This document shows, piece after piece, positions 17,897-26,623 of a stretch of DNA of 55,449 nt. The stretch is taken from the NCBI RefSeq assembly GCF_024594815.1, contig NZ_JANJOU010000038.1, positions 1 through 55,449 on the forward strand. The letters are read 5' to 3'. Every line of letters begins with the position of its first letter. Position 1 is the stretch's first letter. Origin of the DNA: Roseomonas populi (GTDB lineage: Bacteria; Pseudomonadota; Alphaproteobacteria; Acetobacterales; Acetobacteraceae). Under the pieces are notes generated by a model, which saw only the letters and a list, made by a program, of their open reading frames with translations, was not told where the DNA came from and did no database searches. A program made the position numbers and the translations under genes.

Positions 17897-19471
17897 TCAT
17901 GCCGCGCCGAACCCGCCGCCGCCGCACCCTTCCAGCGTTACCACGTCGCCGCGCTTCAGCAGCAGGTTCGCCTTCCCCTGCAGCTCCGTCTGCACGCCCG
18001 CGCGCTCCAGCACGATGCGGAAGGGCTGCCCCGCCTCCCCGCCCCCCATGCCGTAGGGCCGGATCTTCGTCCGCTCCACGCAGGTGGTCAGCCACATCTC
18101 GTCGCAGAGGATGCGGTAGCTGCGCACGATCCCATCCCCGCCCCGATGCGCGCCCGCACCGCCCGAACCCCGCCGGATCGCCTGCCGCTCCAGCCGGATC
18201 GCGTAATTCGCCTCGATCATCTCCGCCGGCGTATTCGACGTATTGGTCAGGTGCACGCGCGTGGCCGGCGAACCGTCGCGGTCGTGCCGCGCCCCCTCGC
18301 CCCCGCCATGCACCTCGTAGAGCATCCGCCACCCGCCATCCGGCATCGGCTCCGCGAAGGAAAGCAGCCCCGAGGTCGTCGGCCCACCCGCCGAGAGCCG
18401 CTCCGGGATCACCCGCTCCATCGCGCGGAACATCGCGTCCACGATCCGTGCGGCCGTCTCGTGATTCCCCGCCGCGACGGCCGCGTTCCACCCCGGCTCC
18501 AGCATGGAACCCGGCCGTGTCACGATCGTCAGCGGCCGCAGCGCCCCCGCATTCTGCTGCATCTCCCGCCCGCTCATCACCCGCATGGCATAGGCCACGG
18601 CGGAGCGCGCGATATAGGGCGTGGTATTGCAGAAGTTCTGCATCCGGTCGTCGCTGCCGGAGAGATCGATCACCGCCTCGTCGCCGTTGATAAGAATGCG
18701 CGCGTGAACCCGCGCCGGGCTCCCATCCGGCCGCCCGTCATCCAGGAAGTCCTCGCCCTCGTAAGCGCCATCCGGGATCTCGCGAATCGCTTCCCGCATC
18801 TCCGCTTCCGAAAGGTCATGCAGCCGCGCCATCACGTCCACGAAGGCCTGCGTGCCGTGCACCGCGCAGAGCTCGCGGATACGCCGCTCCGCCGCCTGCG
18901 TCGCCGCGATCTGCGCCATCAGGTCGCCCTCGCAGGAAACAGGATCGCGCACGTTGTGCAGCACCATGTCCAGCACCGCCCGGTTCACGCCCGCAGCACT
19001 GGTAATCGGCACCGGCGGAATCCGCATCGCCTCCTGGAACGTATCCACCGCCTTCGCGTAGTAGCTCCCCGGCCAGGTTCCCCCCACATCCGGCCAATGC
19101 GCCAGAGACAACCCCCAGGCCACCAGCCGCCCCTCGACGAAGATCGGCCGTGCCACCTTCACGTCGTTCAGGTGGTTCCCCCCGAGAATCCCGAGATTGT
19201 AGATGAGAGAATCACCCTCCTTCAGCGTCTCCGCCGGGCAGACCTTCAGCAGCTCCTTCACCGTATAGGCCATGGCGCCGAGATGGACGGGAATGTCCCG
19301 CCCCTGCCCCACCAGCCCGCCCTCCGCATCCGTGATGGCGGAGGAAAGATCCCCCGCCTCGCGCAGGAGCGGCGAGCGCGCGGAGCGCACGACGACAAGG
19401 CTCATCTCCTCCGCCGCCGCGGAGAGCCCGTGGCGGATCACCTCCACCGCGAAAGGATCGAGCGCGCTCAT
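17897..19471 (-). CDS. hydantoinase B / 5-oxoprolinase B-type subunit
   Basis: A 524-residue protein starting MSALDPFAVEVIRHGLSAAA at ATG 19471; an upstream frame extension lies inside the hydantoinase A gene and is rejected. Family hallmarks are the N-terminus, EAGDLSSAITDAEGGLVGQG, GGNHLNDVKVARPIF and the Gly-rich TSGLLSFAEP and VHGGGEGARHDRDG segments, ending in VTLEGCGGGGFG. With its partner it forms an ATP-dependent amidohydrolase (N-methylhydantoinase, acetophenone carboxylase or oxoprolinase type). The ATG overlaps the hyuA stop by 4 bases. Which ring or ketone substrate is used is not evident. Confidence 0.9.
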   Translation of the reverse strand: MSALDPFAVEVIRHGLSAAAEEMSLVVVRSARSPLLREAGDLSSAITDAEGGLVGQGRDIPVHLGAMAYTVKELLKVCPAETLKEGDSLIYNLGILGGNHLNDVKVARPIFVEGRLVAWGLSLAHWPDVGGTWPGSYYAKAVDTFQEAMRIPPVPITSAAGVNRAVLDMVLHNVRDPVSCEGDLMAQIAATQAAERRIRELCAVHGTQAFVDVMARLHDLSEAEMREAIREIPDGAYEGEDFLDDGRPDGSPARVHARILINGDEAVIDLSGSDDRMQNFCNTTPYIARSAVAYAMRVMSGREMQQNAGALRPLTIVTRPGSMLEPGWNAAVAAGNHETAARIVDAMFRAMERVIPERLSAGGPTTSGLLSFAEPMPDGGWRMLYEVHGGGEGARHDRDGSPATRVHLTNTSNTPAEMIEANYAIRLERQAIRRGSGGAGAHRGGDGIVRSYRILCDEMWLTTCVERTKIRPYGMGGGEAGQPFRIVLERAGVQTELQGKANLLLKRGDVVTLEGCGGGGFGAA

Positions 19472-21468
19472 GCTACGGCTCCCGTCAGGAACAGATTGCC
19501 CGCCGCATCCCCCCGCGCCCGCCATCCCGGCGGCACCACGGTGGTAGACCAGGCATCCTCGATGATCGCCGGCCCCGCCACGGCGCCCGACATCGTCTCG
19601 CGCGGAAGAATCACCGTGGACACCTTCCCAAGCCCGGGGAAGACGCAGTCCCGCACGCGGGAAGGCCGCACCGGCCGCCCCACATCCGGCCGCGCCAGCG
19701 CCACCGTCGAAGGCTTCCGCGCCTGCACCCGCAACGCCTCGATCACGCAAGGCTCGTTCGTCGCGTAGCCATAGAGCTGCCGGTGCCGCGCATGGAAATT
19801 CGCCTCCAGCACCGCCGATTCCAGCGGCACGGAGAACGGCACCGGCGTCGCCTCGCTCTGCGCCGCGTAGCGCATCAGCGCCACGTGCTCCATCGCGATC
19901 CCCTCCGGTTCCACCCCATTGGCGATCAGCGGCCCGCGTGCCTCCGCTTCCATCTCCTCCACGCGCGCCGCGAACCCCGCCGCATCCAGCCCCGCCAGCG
20001 CCAGCCGCAGCGTGCGCTGCTGCAGGAAGGAAAAATCCGCCGTCAGGCACCCCAGCGCGGAGAACGCGGAAGAAGCGGCTGGCACGATCACCTCGCGCAG
20101 CCCGTACATCTCCGCCAGCCCCGCTGCGTGCATCGGCCCGCCGCCGCCGAAGGCCAGCAGCGCGCAATCCCGCCCGTCCACGCCGCGCTCCACCGTCACC
20201 CGCCGCAGCGCCCGCGCCATGGCCGCATTCGCCACGCGCAGGATCCCCAGCGCCGCCTCCTCAACACCCATCCCCAGAGCCTCGCCGATCGGCGCAACAA
20301 CCCGCCGCGCCGCCTCCACGTCCAGCTGGATCGTGTCCCCCAGCCGCGCCTCGGGATCGAGATAGCCCAGCACTGCATTGGCGTCCGTGATCGTCGCCCG
20401 CGCCCCGCCCCGCCCATAACAGGCCGGCCCCGGCTCCGACCCCGCGCTCTCCGGCCCCACCGAAAGCCCACCCGCCCCCAGCTTCACGATGGACCCACCG
20501 CCCGCGCCGATCGAATGCACCGCCAGCATCGGCTGCCGCAGAGGCCGCCCGCCGATCATGCGCGTGTCCGTCATCTCCGCCTGCCCATCGACGATGAGGC
20601 AGACATCCGTCGTCGTCCCCCCCATGTCGAAGGTCAGCACCCGGTCCCGCCCCAGCTCCCGCGCCAGCCGCGCCGATGCCGAAACCCCCGCCGCCGGCCC
20701 GGATGCCGCCATCACCAGCGGCCGCTTCTTCACCGCGGGCACCGGCACCATCGCCCCGGCCGAATGGAACACCTGCAGCCCCGCCCCGATCGGCAGCCGC
20801 TCCTCCAGCTCCGTCAAGTAATCCACCGCCACCGGCATCGCCGCCGCGTTGAACGCCGTGGAGGAGGCCCGCTCATACTCCCGCGCCTCCGGGTTCACCT
20901 CGTGCGAGACGCAGAGATGCGGCACCACCTCCCGCAACCGCTCCGCCACCATCCGCTCATGCACGGGATTGGCGTAGGCGTGCAGCAGGGAAACCGCCAC
21001 GCTCTCCACCCCGCTCCCCTTCAGCCAGGCCGCCAGCCGGTCCAGCTCCGCCCCGTCCAGCGGCCGCAGCACCTTCCCCGTGTGGTCCAGCCTCTCCCGC
21101 AGCCCGAAGCACAGGATGGGCGGCACCAGCGGCGGCGCCTTCGGGGCCACGTCCAGCCGGTACAGCTCCCGCCGCCGGTAGCGGCCGATCTCCAGCACGT
21201 CCTCGAAGCCCTCGGTGGCCACCAGCGCCACCTTCGGAAGACGCTCCTCCACCAGCGCGTTCGTCACCCGCGTCGTGCCGTGCACGAAGCGCCGCACGTC
21301 ACCGGCCGAGAGCCCCACCGCCCCCAGCGCCTCCAGCATCGCCCGCACCGGCCCAGCGGGTCGGGACGGCACCTTGGCGATCCGAGTCTCCCCGCCATCC
21401 GGCCGAACCGCGATGATGTCGGTGAAGGTCCCGCCAATATCGGTGCCGATGTCCCACTCGCCCCGCAA
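19468..21468 (-). CDS. hydantoinase A / 5-oxoprolinase A-type ATPase subunit
   Basis: A 666-residue protein starting MRGEWDIGTDIGGTFTD; the DIGGTFTD phosphate loop of the actin-like ATPase fold lies at residues 9-16. Other family marks are FVHGTTRVTNALVEE, SHEVNPEAREYERASSTAFN (about 192-211), TFDMGGTTTDVCLI (about 275) and the Gly-rich HSIGAGGGSIVKLG. It binds ATP and phosphorylates the substrate, which the B subunit then opens or carboxylates. It is encoded in an A-B operon with 4-base overlap and is divergent from a FAD oxidase gene, with 90 bases between the starts. Confidence 0.92.
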   Translation of the reverse strand: MRGEWDIGTDIGGTFTDIIAVRPDGGETRIAKVPSRPAGPVRAMLEALGAVGLSAGDVRRFVHGTTRVTNALVEERLPKVALVATEGFEDVLEIGRYRRRELYRLDVAPKAPPLVPPILCFGLRERLDHTGKVLRPLDGAELDRLAAWLKGSGVESVAVSLLHAYANPVHERMVAERLREVVPHLCVSHEVNPEAREYERASSTAFNAAAMPVAVDYLTELEERLPIGAGLQVFHSAGAMVPVPAVKKRPLVMAASGPAAGVSASARLARELGRDRVLTFDMGGTTTDVCLIVDGQAEMTDTRMIGGRPLRQPMLAVHSIGAGGGSIVKLGAGGLSVGPESAGSEPGPACYGRGGARATITDANAVLGYLDPEARLGDTIQLDVEAARRVVAPIGEALGMGVEEAALGILRVANAAMARALRRVTVERGVDGRDCALLAFGGGGPMHAAGLAEMYGLREVIVPAASSAFSALGCLTADFSFLQQRTLRLALAGLDAAGFAARVEEMEAEARGPLIANGVEPEGIAMEHVALMRYAAQSEATPVPFSVPLESAVLEANFHARHRQLYGYATNEPCVIEALRVQARKPSTVALARPDVGRPVRPSRVRDCVFPGLGKVSTVILPRETMSGAVAGPAIIEDAWSTTVVPPGWRARGDAAGNLFLTGAVA

Positions 21469-21482
21469 TGCCTATCCCCCGG

Positions 21483-21511
21483 TTGCCGCAACGCAGCACG
21501 AAGCCTAGACC
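21483..21511 (+). promoter_or_regulatory. sigma70-type promoter for the FAD oxidase gene
   Basis: TTGCCG at 21483-21488 and TAGACC at 21506-21511 are separated by exactly 17 bases, in the short gap between the divergent hydantoinase A gene and the FAD oxidase gene (ATG 21559). The layout is the same as at four other sites in this window. Transcription would start near 21518. Confidence 0.6.
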
Positions 21512-21558
21512 CGGGAAAACGGCGGGCACACCCCCGCCAGACGCGACAGGACGTCCCC

Positions 21559-22893
21559 ATGCCCCCCATCGCCCGCGTGCAGAGCGACGCCACACTCCCG
21601 TCCCAGGTGGACGTCGCGATCATCGGCGGCGGCATCGCCGGCACCATGGCCGCCTACTACCTCGCCACCGCCGGCCGCTCCGTCGCGCTGCTGGAGAAGG
21701 GCGCCATCGCCGGCGAACAGTCCAGCCGCAACTGGGGCTGGTGCCGCGTGCAGAACCGGGACGAGCGCGAGATCCCGCTGATGCAGCGCAGCCTGGAGCT
21801 CTGGTCCAACCTCCCCGCCGAGACCGGCGCCGACCTCGGCTTCCGCCGCGACGGCCTGACCTACGTCACCCGCAGCGAGGCCGAACTCGCCAAGTGGGAC
21901 CGCTGGACCACCATGGCGCGGGGATATCAGCAGCACAGCACGATGCTCTCCGCCGCCGAGGCCCGCGCCGCCACCCCCGGCAACGACGGCGCCTGGATCG
22001 GCGGCGTCTCCTCCCCCCGCGACGGCATGGCCGAGCCCTTCATCGCCGTCCCCCGCCTCGCCGAGGCCGCCCGCGCCCGCGGCGCCACCCTGCACCAGCG
22101 CTGCGCCGTGCGCGGCCTGGACATCACCGCCGGCCGCGTCACCGGCGTCGTCACCGAACACGGCCGCATCAAGGCCGATGCCGTCCTCGTCGCCGGCGGC
22201 GCCTGGTCCGCCATGATGCTCCGCCGCCACGGCGTCTTCCTGCCCCAGGCCAGCATCCTCTCCACCGTCTTCCTCACGAAGCCCGCGCCGGAGGTGACGA
22301 AGGGCGGCATCTACACCCCCGACATCACCATCAGCCGCCGCAGCAACGGCGGCTACATCGTTGCCGCCAACAACCGCGGCCGGATCGAGCTCACCCCCGC
22401 CGGCATCCGCCAGGCCCGCCTCTTCTGGCCCACTCTCCGCAGCCGCTGGAACAGCGTCTCCTTCGGCGTCGGCTCCTCCTTCCTCCGCGGCCCCGACGCC
22501 TGGCACGGCAAGTGGTCCCTCGACCGCCCCTCCCCCTTCGAGGAGGAGGCCATGCGAACCCTGGACCCCACCCCCGCCGCCAACGTCGCCGCCCCCGCCC
22601 TCGCCCAGCTCGCCAAGTCCTGGCCCACCCTCGCCGGCACGGAAGCCGACTCCACCTGGGCCGGCTGGATCGAATCCACGCCGGACGCCGTGCCGGTCAT
22701 CGCCCCCATCGACGCCATCCCCGGCCTCTTCGTCTCCACCGGCTACAGCGGCCACGGCTTCGGCATCGGCCCCGGGGCGGGCCACCTCGCCGCCGACCTC
22801 ATCCTCGGCCGCACCCCGCTCGTGGACCCCGCCCCCTTCCGCCTAGACCGCCTCGTGGACGGCTCGCCCATCCGCGAGCCCGGGATGATCTGA
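21559..22893 (+). CDS. FAD-dependent amine/D-amino-acid oxidase family protein (DAO)
   Basis: A 444-residue protein starting MPPIARVQSDATLPSQ at ATG 21559; the frame is open far upstream but that part is antisense to hydantoinase A. The FAD fingerprint VDVAIIGGGIAGTMAAYYLA (18-37) is followed by the acidic LLEKGAIAGEQSSRNWGWCR, typical of gamma-glutamylputrescine oxidase and related DAO enzymes. The C-terminal WAGWIESTPDAVPVIAPI and FVSTGYSGHGFGIGPGAG complete the FAD site. It oxidises an amino acid or amine with H2O2 or electron-carrier reduction. Divergence from hydantoinase genes suggests linked nitrogen catabolism (inference). Confidence 0.9.
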   Translation: MPPIARVQSDATLPSQVDVAIIGGGIAGTMAAYYLATAGRSVALLEKGAIAGEQSSRNWGWCRVQNRDEREIPLMQRSLELWSNLPAETGADLGFRRDGLTYVTRSEAELAKWDRWTTMARGYQQHSTMLSAAEARAATPGNDGAWIGGVSSPRDGMAEPFIAVPRLAEAARARGATLHQRCAVRGLDITAGRVTGVVTEHGRIKADAVLVAGGAWSAMMLRRHGVFLPQASILSTVFLTKPAPEVTKGGIYTPDITISRRSNGGYIVAANNRGRIELTPAGIRQARLFWPTLRSRWNSVSFGVGSSFLRGPDAWHGKWSLDRPSPFEEEAMRTLDPTPAANVAAPALAQLAKSWPTLAGTEADSTWAGWIESTPDAVPVIAPIDAIPGLFVSTGYSGHGFGIGPGAGHLAADLILGRTPLVDPAPFRLDRLVDGSPIREPGMI

Positions 22894-22914
22894 TTCTGCG
22901 CTGAAGGTCCGTGG

Positions 22915-23155
22915 CCAGGGAGAGGAAGAAAGAATTCTTCCTCTCCCCGGACCCCTCACCATCATCTTTTTCTAGGAGTTGGAGTCACTCGGCTGACGGT
23001 GCGCCTGAGGTCGATGACCTCAGGCGACGGCAAGGGCCGGATCAAACCACCAAACAAAAACGCCGTCTCAGGACAGCGCCGCGGCAGCCAGAGGGGGGTC
23101 CAGGGGCCTCAGGCCCCTGGCGGAGGTCCAGGAGGCGGAGCCTCCTGGGGCCGGA
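22915..23155 (-). repeat. intergenic repeat element B (full copy, reverse orientation)
   Basis: It fills the gap between the stop of the FAD oxidase (22893) and the stop of the convergent lrp-type gene (23172). In order it holds: a 16-bp hairpin with one mismatch and loop AGAA (22915-22950), the core with CATCATCTTTTTCTA (22951-22975), a perfect 11-bp hairpin with loop GAT (23002-23026), and two 9-bp GC hairpins (23100-23120 and 23128-23148). Its reverse complement aligns along its whole length with element C. It can serve as a terminator for both convergent genes. Confidence 0.85.
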
Positions 23156-23171
23156 AAGACCAACCCCCGGA

Positions 23172-23639
23172 TCACCCCGCATACCCCGTCGGCAGCGCCG
23201 TCGTGTACTTGATCTGCTCCATCGAGAAGCTGGACGACACGTCGAACAGGTCCGCCATCTCGATCAGCCGCTTGTACACCCCGTCATAGGCCGCGATGTC
23301 CGGCACCACCACGCGCAGCAGGTAGTCCACGCTGCCGCTCATCCGGTGGAACTCCAGCACCTCCGGAATTTCGCTCACCGCCCGGCAGAAGCGCTCCGCC
23401 CATTCCATGGAATGGCGGTTGGTGCGGATGGTCACGAAGACCGTCACGCCCACCCGCATCCTCGCCGCGTCCAGCAGCGCCACGCGCCGCCGGATCACCC
23501 CCTCCTCCTCCAGCCGCCGGATGCGCCGCCAGCACGGGGAGGGCGAAAGCCCCACCCGCTCCGCGATCTCCGCCACGGCAAGCGTCGAATCCGCCTGCAG
23601 CAGGTCGAGGATCTTCCGGTCGAAGCTATCGAGAGGCAT
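23172..23639 (-). CDS. Lrp/AsnC-family transcriptional regulator
   Basis: A 155-residue regulator. Residues 5-60 form the helix-turn-helix (FDRKILDLLQADSTLAVAEI, then GLSPSPCWRRIRRLEEEGVI) and residues 65-150 the RAM effector domain (VTVFVTIRTN, FHRMSGSVDYLLRVVVPD). Such proteins bind amino acids and act as octamers. It is convergent with the FAD amino-acid/amine oxidase gene across element B and divergent from a small DUF6356 gene. A local role in amino-acid metabolism is plausible. A 12-base word next to its start also occurs upstream of the flavin monooxygenase gene. Confidence 0.92.
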   Translation of the reverse strand: MPLDSFDRKILDLLQADSTLAVAEIAERVGLSPSPCWRRIRRLEEEGVIRRRVALLDAARMRVGVTVFVTIRTNRHSMEWAERFCRAVSEIPEVLEFHRMSGSVDYLLRVVVPDIAAYDGVYKRLIEMADLFDVSSSFSMEQIKYTTALPTGYAG

Positions 23640-23764
23640 GGCATTCCAGAACTGGCCCGATCGCGGGCATGGCGCACCACCATCCTGGAAAACCAGGCAA
23701 TCGAATGCAAGAAATTACCCCACCGGCGCCCCTACCATGTCTCCACCATCACAGGGGATTGGAC

Positions 23765-24004
23765 ATGGCGCTGCCCTCTTTCACCAACCACCCGGCCGCC
23801 GTCGGTGAGAGCTACGCGGAGCACATGCAAACCGCATCATGGTTCGGCTGGCAGATGCTGCTGGGCGCCGGCGCCTGCTTCGTCCACGCCCTGCTGCCCT
23901 TCCTCTTCACGAAGACCGGCTCCGCCAAGATCGCCCTGCTGCACGACCGCATGGTGGCCAACCGCGTGAAGGCCGCAAACCGCCACCTCGTCCCGGCGGA
24001 GTAG
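23765..24004 (+). CDS. DUF6356 family small membrane protein
   Basis: A 79-residue protein starting MALPSFTNHPAAVGESYAEH at ATG 23765; an in-frame ATG 96 bases upstream gives an unlikely extension. The pattern FTNHPAAVGESYAEHM, then a hydrophobic helix (WQMLLGAGACFVHALLPFLF) and a short basic end with LHDRMVANR matches the DUF6356 family of alphaproteobacterial inner-membrane proteins with a capsule-like HPAxVxExYxEH start. The function of the family is not known. It is divergent from the lrp-type gene. Confidence 0.75.
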   Translation: MALPSFTNHPAAVGESYAEHMQTASWFGWQMLLGAGACFVHALLPFLFTKTGSAKIALLHDRMVANRVKAANRHLVPAE

Positions 24005-24013
24005 GCGCGGGGA

Positions 24014-24580
24014 TCAGGCCATCCCGCGCCAAACCTCCTCTTCCGTCCAGCCCAGCGCCGCAAATTCACCGGCGCGCAGAGGCGCCTCTTCCGAGGCATA
24101 GAACTCGTCCAGCTGCGGCGGCGCTACGCCCGTGCCGCTCAGCATGGCATGCGCCTGCCCGCGATGATGGATATCGTGCTGGAACAGGTGAAGCAGCAGC
24201 CGGTCCATGCGCTCGTGCTGGATGCGGCTGCCGCGATGGACAGACACGATCCGGGCCAGCCCCGCAGCGTGCAGCCCATCCACCACCGCCATCAGCCGCG
24301 CATCCACCGCCGCCTGCGCCGCCCTCAGCGCGGCCACCGTCGCGCAGGGCTCCGGATCCGCGAAGGCCGCCGGCCCAAGCGTCCCGCCCTCCATCGCGTC
24401 CACGTAGAAGCGGTCGATGACAAGGATGTGGTTCAGCGTCGCCCGCAGGCTCGGAAAGAACCCCGTCCGCGGCGCGGTGAACTCCGCCTGGGACAGCCCC
24501 TCGCAGGCCGTCAGCAGCCTGTGGTTCGCCCAGGCATTGTTCCGGGCCATGGCGCGATAGGGCAGAAGCTGGGCGTCCAT
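24014..24580 (-). CDS. DinB family protein
   Basis: A 188-residue four-helix-bundle protein. The three histidine metal ligands of the DinB/YfiT fold are visible: His in RATLNHILVID (about residue 52) and the pair in LFQHDIHHRGQAHAML (about 134-140). Members are often thiol-dependent transferases or stress proteins, such as bacillithiol, mycothiol and maleylpyruvate isomerase relatives. The gene lies 22 bases behind the ABC-F gene stop on the same strand, read from a separate start. No partner gene suggests a specific substrate. Confidence 0.85.
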   Translation of the reverse strand: MDAQLLPYRAMARNNAWANHRLLTACEGLSQAEFTAPRTGFFPSLRATLNHILVIDRFYVDAMEGGTLGPAAFADPEPCATVAALRAAQAAVDARLMAVVDGLHAAGLARIVSVHRGSRIQHERMDRLLLHLFQHDIHHRGQAHAMLSGTGVAPPQLDEFYASEEAPLRAGEFAALGWTEEEVWRGMA

Positions 24581-24602
24581 GCGCCCAGCCTGCCACGCCG
24601 GA

Positions 24603-26486
24603 TCAGGCGGCTTCCAGCTTCTCGCTCAGTTCCAGCCACTCCTCCTCCAGCTTTGCCACGGTGGCGGCGATCGCCGCGCGCCGCGTATTCGCCCAGGCGA
24701 TATCGGCCGGCTTGAAGCGCGAATAGGTCTCGGTGTCGGAGAGCTTCCTCTCCAGCAGCCCGTCCTCCAGCCGCAGCTTCTCCAGCCGCGCCTCGATCTC
24801 CTTCACCCGCTCCCGGATCGGCGCCAGGGCCGCCCGCGCCGCCGCCCGGCTGGCCGCCGTCGGCTTGGCCGGCGCCGCGGAATCACCCTTGGCCGCCCGC
24901 GCCTCGCTGCGCGCCTCCCGCGCGCGGTTCGCCAGCCAGGCCCGGTAGTCGTCCAGGTCCCCGTCGAAGGGCGAGACCTTCCCGTCTGCCACCAGCCACA
25001 GCCGGTCCGCCGCCAGCTCCACCATGTGCGGGTCGTGGGTGATCAGCACCACCGCGCCCTTGTAGTCCGCCAGCGCCCGGACCATCGCCTCGCGCGCATC
25101 GATGTCCAGGTGGTTCGTCGGCTCGTCCAGGATCAGCAGCTGCGGCGCGTCCCGCGTGGTGATGGCCAGCATCAGCCGCGCCTTCTCCCCGCCCGAGCAG
25201 TTGCGGATCAGGGTCGTCGCCCGGTCCTCGTCCAGCCCGAACCGCGCCAGCTGGGACCGCGCCTGCGTCACCGTCGCCTGCGGCGGCATCGCCGCCTGCA
25301 TGTGGGACAGCGGCGTCCCCTCCGGGTCCAGCGCCTCCGCCTGATGCTGGTCGAAATAGCCGATCTTCAGCCGCGGCGTGCGCTTCACCTCGCCGGAGCG
25401 CGCCTCCAGCTTCCCCGCAATCAGCTTCGCCAGGGTGGACTTGCCGTTGCCGTTCGCGCCCAGCAGCGCGATCCGGTCATCCTGGTCCAGCCGCAGCCCG
25501 AGGCCGGAGAGGATGGTCCGGTTCCCGTAGCCTACGCTCGCGTCGTACATCGTCAGAATCGGCGGCGGCACCTCCGGCGGGTCCGGGAACTCGAACCGCG
25601 TCGATCCGTCCTCCGCCACCTCGATCACCGGCGGCAGCTTCTCGATCGCCTTGAGGCGCGACTGCGCCTGCCGCGCCTTCGTCGCCTTGGCGCGGAACCG
25701 GTCCACGAAGGCCTGCATATGCGCGCGCTGCGCCAGCACCTTCTCGTTCAGCGCCGCCTGCTGCGCCATCCGCTCCCCGCGGATCCGCACGAACTCGGAA
25801 TACCCACCCGGGTAGGTCGTGATCTTCCCGCGATCCAGATGCGCGATGCTGTCCACGCACTCGTCCAGCACCTCCCGGTCGTGCGAGATGATGATCGCCG
25901 CCCCGGGGAAGCGCCGCAGCCACCCCTCCAGCCAGATGGTGGCCTCCAGGTCCAGGTGGTTCGTCGGCTCGTCCAGCAGCAGCAGGTCCGGCTCCAGCGA
26001 AAGGGCGCAGGCCAGCGCCACGCGCATCCGCCACCCGCCGGAGAACTCCTTCACCGTCCGCTGCTGCGCCTCGGCATCGAAGCCCAGCCCCGCCAGAACG
26101 GTGGCCGCCCGCGCCGGCGCCGCATCCGCCCCGATCGCGATCAGCCGCTCCTGCACCTCGGCCAGCCGCGTCGGATCGCCGTTCTCCATTTCCGCCAGAA
26201 GCTCGGACCGCTCCGTATCCGCCGCCAGCACCGTCTCCAGCAGGGACACGTCCGTCCCCGGCTGCTCCTGCGCCACATGGGCCATGCGGGCGCGGGCCGC
26301 GATCCGCACCTCGCCCCCATCCGGCTGCAAGGCGCCGGTCAGCACCCGGAACAGGGTGGATTTCCCCGTCCCGTTCCGCCCCACCAGCCCCAGCTTGCGC
26401 CCGGGGTCCAGCTGCAGGTTCGCGCCGTCGAGAAGGGTGCGCCCGGCCATGCGGATGGTCAGGTCGCGAAGGGCAAGCACCGTCAT
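24603..26486 (-). CDS. ABC-F family ATPase (translation factor or resistance type)
   Basis: A 627-residue protein with two ABC ATPase modules and no membrane segments. Module 1: Walker A GRNGTGKST (about 36-44), signature FSGGWRMRVALA (about 149), Walker B LLLLDEPTNHLD. Module 2: Walker A GANGNGKST (about 345), signature CSGGEKARLMLA, LLILDEPTNHLDID. A P-site tRNA interaction linker lies between them (about 235-290), and a charged C-terminal coiled coil follows (about 545-620). The Uup/YheS-like layout suggests a soluble ribosome-binding factor. It is divergent from nhaA, with a 17-base palindrome between. Confidence 0.92.
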   Translation of the reverse strand: MTVLALRDLTIRMAGRTLLDGANLQLDPGRKLGLVGRNGTGKSTLFRVLTGALQPDGGEVRIAARARMAHVAQEQPGTDVSLLETVLAADTERSELLAEMENGDPTRLAEVQERLIAIGADAAPARAATVLAGLGFDAEAQQRTVKEFSGGWRMRVALACALSLEPDLLLLDEPTNHLDLEATIWLEGWLRRFPGAAIIISHDREVLDECVDSIAHLDRGKITTYPGGYSEFVRIRGERMAQQAALNEKVLAQRAHMQAFVDRFRAKATKARQAQSRLKAIEKLPPVIEVAEDGSTRFEFPDPPEVPPPILTMYDASVGYGNRTILSGLGLRLDQDDRIALLGANGNGKSTLAKLIAGKLEARSGEVKRTPRLKIGYFDQHQAEALDPEGTPLSHMQAAMPPQATVTQARSQLARFGLDEDRATTLIRNCSGGEKARLMLAITTRDAPQLLILDEPTNHLDIDAREAMVRALADYKGAVVLITHDPHMVELAADRLWLVADGKVSPFDGDLDDYRAWLANRAREARSEARAAKGDSAAPAKPTAASRAAARAALAPIRERVKEIEARLEKLRLEDGLLERKLSDTETYSRFKPADIAWANTRRAAIAATVAKLEEEWLELSEKLEAA

Positions 26487-26526
26487 GCCCGGCTTCTACC
26501 GCGCCGCCCCGGGCAACGGAACGCCG

Positions 26527-26543
26527 ATGATGCGCCGCATCAT
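26527..26543. promoter_or_regulatory. 17-base perfect palindrome between the ABC-F gene and nhaA
   Basis: Bases 26527-26543 read ATGATGCG, a central C, then CGCATCAT. The site lies 41 bases before the ABC-F start and 81 bases before nhaA, in a divergent promoter region. Symmetry and size fit an operator for a dimeric regulator. A hairpin role is less likely because the loop would be a single base. Confidence 0.45.
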
Positions 26544-26623
26544 TCCAGGAGGAACCCTCGAATATCCCTTCCCGCCGCCGCCCCCCGTGCTAGGGGCATC
26601 CCCCGCCACGAAACGGAGTCCCG

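Noticed and set aside
19783-21558. N-terminal extension of the FAD oxidase (open frame of over 1000 codons)
   Set aside because: It is antisense to hydantoinase A with Arg/His/Pro-rich composition; the FAD fingerprint begins just after ATG 21559 and a promoter precedes that ATG.
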